A DNA stretch of 34,608 nucleotides from Enterovirga sp. GTDB taxonomy: Bacteria; Pseudomonadota; Alphaproteobacteria; Rhizobiales; Beijerinckiaceae. Numbering within the stretch: the first letter of the stretch is position 1; every line of letters begins with the position of its first letter. The translations under genes were made by a program, and so were the position numbers. The notes below the pieces were generated by a model, which saw only the letters and a list, made by a program, of their open reading frames with translations, made no database searches and was not told the DNA's origin. The DNA lies in assembly GCF_028290205.1 (NCBI RefSeq), contig NZ_JAQGKF010000255.1, forward strand, positions 1-34,608, read 5' to 3'. This document shows positions 32,379-34,608 of the stretch, in pieces.

Positions 32379-32888
32379 TCAGGCGCCGACGCCGGGGCTG
32401 CCTCCCTCGCCGTCATCGAGCTTGCCGATGAACTTCTGCGCGTAGAGCTGGAGGCCGAGCTGCTCGACCAGGTTCAGCTGCGTTTCGAGGAAGTCGATAT
32501 GCCCCTCCTCGTCGGCGGCCAGCTCCTCGAACAGGATCTTCGACACACGGTCGTTGACGCTGTCGCAATACTTGGCGGCTTCAAGATAGAGCGCGCGGGC
32601 TTCCACTTCCGCGGCGAGATCGCATTCCAGGATCTCCTTGACGGTCTGGCCGATGCGCAGCGGGTCGAGAACCTGCAGGTTGGCGAAGCCTTCCAGGAAG
32701 AGGATGCGCTGAACGAAGCGGTCCGCATGCTCCATCTCTTCGATGGATTCCTTGCGCCACTTCTTAGCGAGGTCCTTGTATCCCCAATCGTCCAGGATGC
32801 GGTAGTGCAGCCAATACTGATTGACGGCGGTCAGCTCGCTGCGGAGCCCCCGGTTCAGATATTCGATGACCTTCGCGTCGCCCTTCAT
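32379..32888 (-). CDS. bfr: Bacterioferritin
   Basis: Heme-containing iron-storage protein (169 aa) forming 24-subunit cages. The family numbering is preserved exactly: ferroxidase ligands E18, E51, H54, E94, E127 and H130, and the heme-binding M52 in [10 protein letters not shown]-terminus [30 protein letters not shown] is standard. The C-terminus has a short Gly/Asp-rich extension ([12 protein letters not shown]). The ATG at 32888 has GAGGG seven or so bases upstream. It follows bfd after 57 bp and is probably cotranscribed with it. Confidence 0.98.
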   Translation of the reverse strand: MKGDAKVIEYLNRGLRSELTAVNQYWLHYRILDDWGYKDLAKKWRKESIEEMEHADRFVQRILFLEGFANLQVLDPLRIGQTVKEILECDLAAEVEARALYLEAAKYCDSVNDRVSKILFEELAADEEGHIDFLETQLNLVEQLGLQLYAQKFIGKLDDGEGGSPGVGA

Positions 32889-32945
32889 CGCACCCTCGTT
32901 TGCTCCGATGGGGTGGATTTAGGCCCGGGGCCGCGCGATGTCCAG

Positions 32946-33215
32946 CTAGTTTAGAACCGTTTCAAGAAGCGGGTTCGCCTCAGCGGGCCGGTGCCCATGC
33001 TCGGTGTGGGCCAGCGGGCAGCTGCCGCACGCGTCCTCCGCGCCCCGCAGCGCCGCGTCCATGATGGCCCGGATCGAGCGGGCGCAGCGCCCGCAATTCG
33101 GGCTGCAGCCGAGGCAGCGATAGACCTGGGCCGGCGTGCGGGGGCAGCCGGGGCCGTCGCCGAGGCACGCTTTCACGTCGCCATCGGTCAGCACGTTGCA
33201 GGAGCAGACAATCAT
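32946..33215 (-). CDS. bfd: Bacterioferritin-associated ferredoxin
   Basis: 89-aa [2Fe-2S] protein that docks to bacterioferritin and donates electrons to release stored iron. Cluster ligands are C4 and C6 (IVCSCNVLTD) and C41 and C44 (SPNCGRCARSIRAIM), with two further cysteines C34 and C37 just before. The C-terminal 25-30 residues form an extension with Cys/His (DACGSCPLAHTEHGH) longer than in E. coli Bfd. ATG 33215. An Irr-type iron control element lies 7-23 nt upstream of the start codon, so transcription is probably iron-controlled. First gene of the bfd-bfr unit. Confidence 0.95.
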   Translation of the reverse strand: MIVCSCNVLTDGDVKACLGDGPGCPRTPAQVYRCLGCSPNCGRCARSIRAIMDAALRGAEDACGSCPLAHTEHGHRPAEANPLLETVLN

Positions 33216-33221
33216 GGATAC

Positions 33222-33238
33222 TTTAGAAGCGCTCTAAA
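33222..33238. promoter_or_regulatory. Iron control element (Irr box) at bfd
   Basis: TTTAGAA-GCG-CTCTAAA on the plus strand, one mismatch from the established alphaproteobacterial ICE consensus TTTAGAA-N3-TTCTAAA. It lies 7-23 nt upstream of the bfd ATG. The heme-regulated regulator Irr binds such sites under low iron and represses iron-storage genes such as bfr/bfd. The position, overlapping the expected promoter/transcript start, fits repression. Confidence 0.8.
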
Positions 33239-33336
33239 TATCATGCAATGTCAGCATCTTAACCCACATCTGGCGTGGGATCCAAGCCTTCCGGCCGCCA
33301 CCCGAAGCGGTCCGATGACGCAGGCCCGCGCCGGAT

Positions 33337-34608
33337 TCAGCGCGCTGCGGCGCGGATCGAGGACGTAACCAGGTCGTCCGGCTGCAACCGCGCCGCCGTG
33401 GGCGCCGGCTTGGCGGTCGCCCCGTCAGGGGCCGGAGGGGCCTGCGCGGGGTCGTCCAGCCCGTAGATGTCGTCGCGGAAATGCGCCGCTCCATCCGGGC
33501 CCGCATAGCCCGTGAGGTAGACCCAGGCGACCGGTACGGGCTTGGACAGGCGCACGTCGACCCGCTTGCCGCCGGCGATCGCGGTCTCGATGTCCATGGG
33601 GCCCCAGGACGCGCCGCCTCCGGCCGCTGCAGGCGTGCCCTCGAGGAGCCAGCCGGCGAGTTCCTTGACCCCGGACACGCGCACGCAGCCGGAAGACTGG
33701 GCCCGGCGGTCGCGGGCGAAGAGCCGCTTCGACGGGGTGTCGTGCATGTAGACGGCGTGCCGGTTCGGCATGTCGATCCGGATCTCGCCGAGCGAGTTCT
33801 CGAACCCGGCATCCTGGCGCACCGTGTAGTTGACGGCCCGCTCGGTGGACCAGTCGATCGTGGCCGGATCCACCTCCCGGCCCTGCCCGTCGAACAGGCG
33901 GATCTTCATGCGGGCGAGATAGCCCGGATCCTTGCGGACATGGGGGATGATGTCCTTGCGGATGAGCGAGACCGGGACGGTCCAGGTCGGGTTGAAGTTG
34001 ATGGAGGTGACCCGGGTTTCCACCGCGGGGGACGCCCGGTCGGGCTTGCCGACCACGGCCACGTAGCGCCGGCGCACCGAGCCGCCCTCGACGGCTTCGA
34101 CGCTGGCGGACGGGATGTTCACGGTCACGTAGCGCTCGCCGAAGGCGAAGCGGGAGCCGAGAAGGCGGGAGGCGGAGGCCTGAAGCTGCCGCAGCCGGGC
34201 GGCGGCCGGAACGTTGAGCTGCACCAGCGTGCGGGGCCCCACGAGCCCCGTCTCCTCGAGGCCGTGCCGCAGCTGGAAGCGCCGCAAGGCCGCGGCCAGG
34301 CCGGCGTCGAAGCTCGCCCCGCCGCGCTCGGACGGGTCGAGGTCGCCTTCGGCCGCGAGCCGGGCCCGCAGCGCCGCGACCACCGGGCCGCGGTCGCCGG
34401 ACTTCAACCGCGTCGCGTCATTGGGCACGCTCGGCCAGCCACCGCTCTCCGCGATCTCGCGATAGCGCTCCGCCGCCTTGAGGGTGGCCATGAAGGTCTC
34501 GGGGCCGTAGCTCGGCCGCGGGTCGTCGGACAGTTTCACGGGCACGCTCGGCGGTGCCGGCCGGGCGGTGGCGGGTTCGGCCGGTGCAGCCGGGCTCGGG
34601 GCCGCGGC
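33337..34608 (-). CDS. L,D-transpeptidase (YkuD domain, YcbB-like), partial
   Basis: Cell-wall cross-linking enzyme forming 3-3 or related peptidoglycan links. The frame is open from the stop at 33337 to the window edge (424 codons), so the N-terminus, probably a signal peptide, is missing; a GTG at 34545 is internal. Order: Ala/Pro-rich linker (AAPAEPATARPAPPS), a scaffold segment, a peptidoglycan-binding repeat (LKSGDRGPVVAALRARL to FQLRHGLEETGLVGPRTLVQLNV), then the catalytic domain. That domain has the signature YMHDTPSKRLFARDRRAQSSGCVRV, with the nucleophilic Cys in SSGCVR and the His in MHDTPSK. The C-terminus has an unusual Pro/Ala tail. This is the long YcbB/LdtD-like type. It stands 98 bp from the ICE and is not obviously part of the iron cluster. 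Confidence 0.94.
   Translation of the reverse strand, partial: AAAPSPAAPAEPATARPAPPSVPVKLSDDPRPSYGPETFMATLKAAERYREIAESGGWPSVPNDATRLKSGDRGPVVAALRARLAAEGDLDPSERGGASFDAGLAAALRRFQLRHGLEETGLVGPRTLVQLNVPAAARLRQLQASASRLLGSRFAFGERYVTVNIPSASVEAVEGGSVRRRYVAVVGKPDRASPAVETRVTSINFNPTWTVPVSLIRKDIIPHVRKDPGYLARMKIRLFDGQGREVDPATIDWSTERAVNYTVRQDAGFENSLGEIRIDMPNRHAVYMHDTPSKRLFARDRRAQSSGCVRVSGVKELAGWLLEGTPAAAGGGASWGPMDIETAIAGGKRVDVRLSKPVPVAWVYLTGYAGPDGAAHFRDDIYGLDDPAQAPPAPDGATAKPAPTAARLQPDDLVTSSIRAAAR

Noticed and set aside
1-34608. CRISPR arrays, tRNA or rRNA genes, insertion sequences or prophage genes
   Set aside because: No repeat-spacer pattern, no tRNA-like cloverleaf or T-loop in plausible context, and no transposase, integrase or phage motifs were seen on either strand.

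Overview
The window is GC-rich chromosomal DNA of an alphaproteobacterium, most likely a member of the Hyphomicrobiales (Rhizobiales) near Methylobacteriaceae or relatives. This rests on the aa3 oxidase gene order coxB-coxA-ctaB-small membrane protein-ctaG-coxC-DUF983-SURF1 followed by thrC and an M16 peptidase, on an IalB-family protein, on a PdhS-like histidine kinase, on a phasin, and on an Irr-type iron control element. The genus is an inference. I see no insertion sequence, phage gene, CRISPR array, tRNA or rRNA; the region reads as stable core genome.

Layout: (1) 1-5222, minus strand: the glycine cleavage operon gcvT-gcvH-gcvPA-gcvPB, with the P-protein split in two and gcvPB cut by the window edge. 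It is led by a promoter (TTGACC-17-TAAGGT) and a tandem glycine riboswitch. (2) 5223-7024: a DsbA-like periplasmic oxidoreductase on the plus strand, facing a minus-strand pair of an IalB-family protein and a small lipoprotein. (3) 7301-13919, plus: the cytochrome c oxidase structural and assembly cluster, with a UUCG-loop terminator after coxC. The SURF1 frame runs 159 bp into a convergent gdx/sugE guanidinium exporter gene. (4) 14138-17271: a small secreted Arg-rich protein on the minus strand, then thrC and an M16 peptidase on the plus strand. (5) 17424-24235, plus: a membrane GGDEF-EAL protein, a P1-family (S58) peptidase, rpe and purB. (6) 24275-27765: a membrane-anchored DUF2235 hydrolase divergent from a cation diffusion facilitator. 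(7) 27840-31719: a phasin whose promoter carries a perfect 17-bp palindrome, divergent from a PAS histidine kinase, then a GNAT acetyltransferase. (8) 31738-33215, minus: an iron-storage group bfd-bfr-dps with an Irr-box-like element at bfd. (9) 33337-34608, minus: an L,D-transpeptidase cut by the window edge.

Functionally, the window joins one-carbon/glycine metabolism, aerobic respiration and its copper and heme assembly, cell-envelope functions, c-di-GMP and two-component signalling, PHB granule coating and iron storage. The most informative non-coding signals are the glycine riboswitch, the Irr-like box at bfd, the phasin promoter/operator, the nested inverted repeat between the divergent ialB and cox genes, and hairpins in both gaps around gcvPA. 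Nothing here is clearly a new system. The candidates most worth checking are the regulatory palindromes, the SURF1/gdx overlap, the membrane-bound DUF2235 protein and the small Arg-rich secreted protein.
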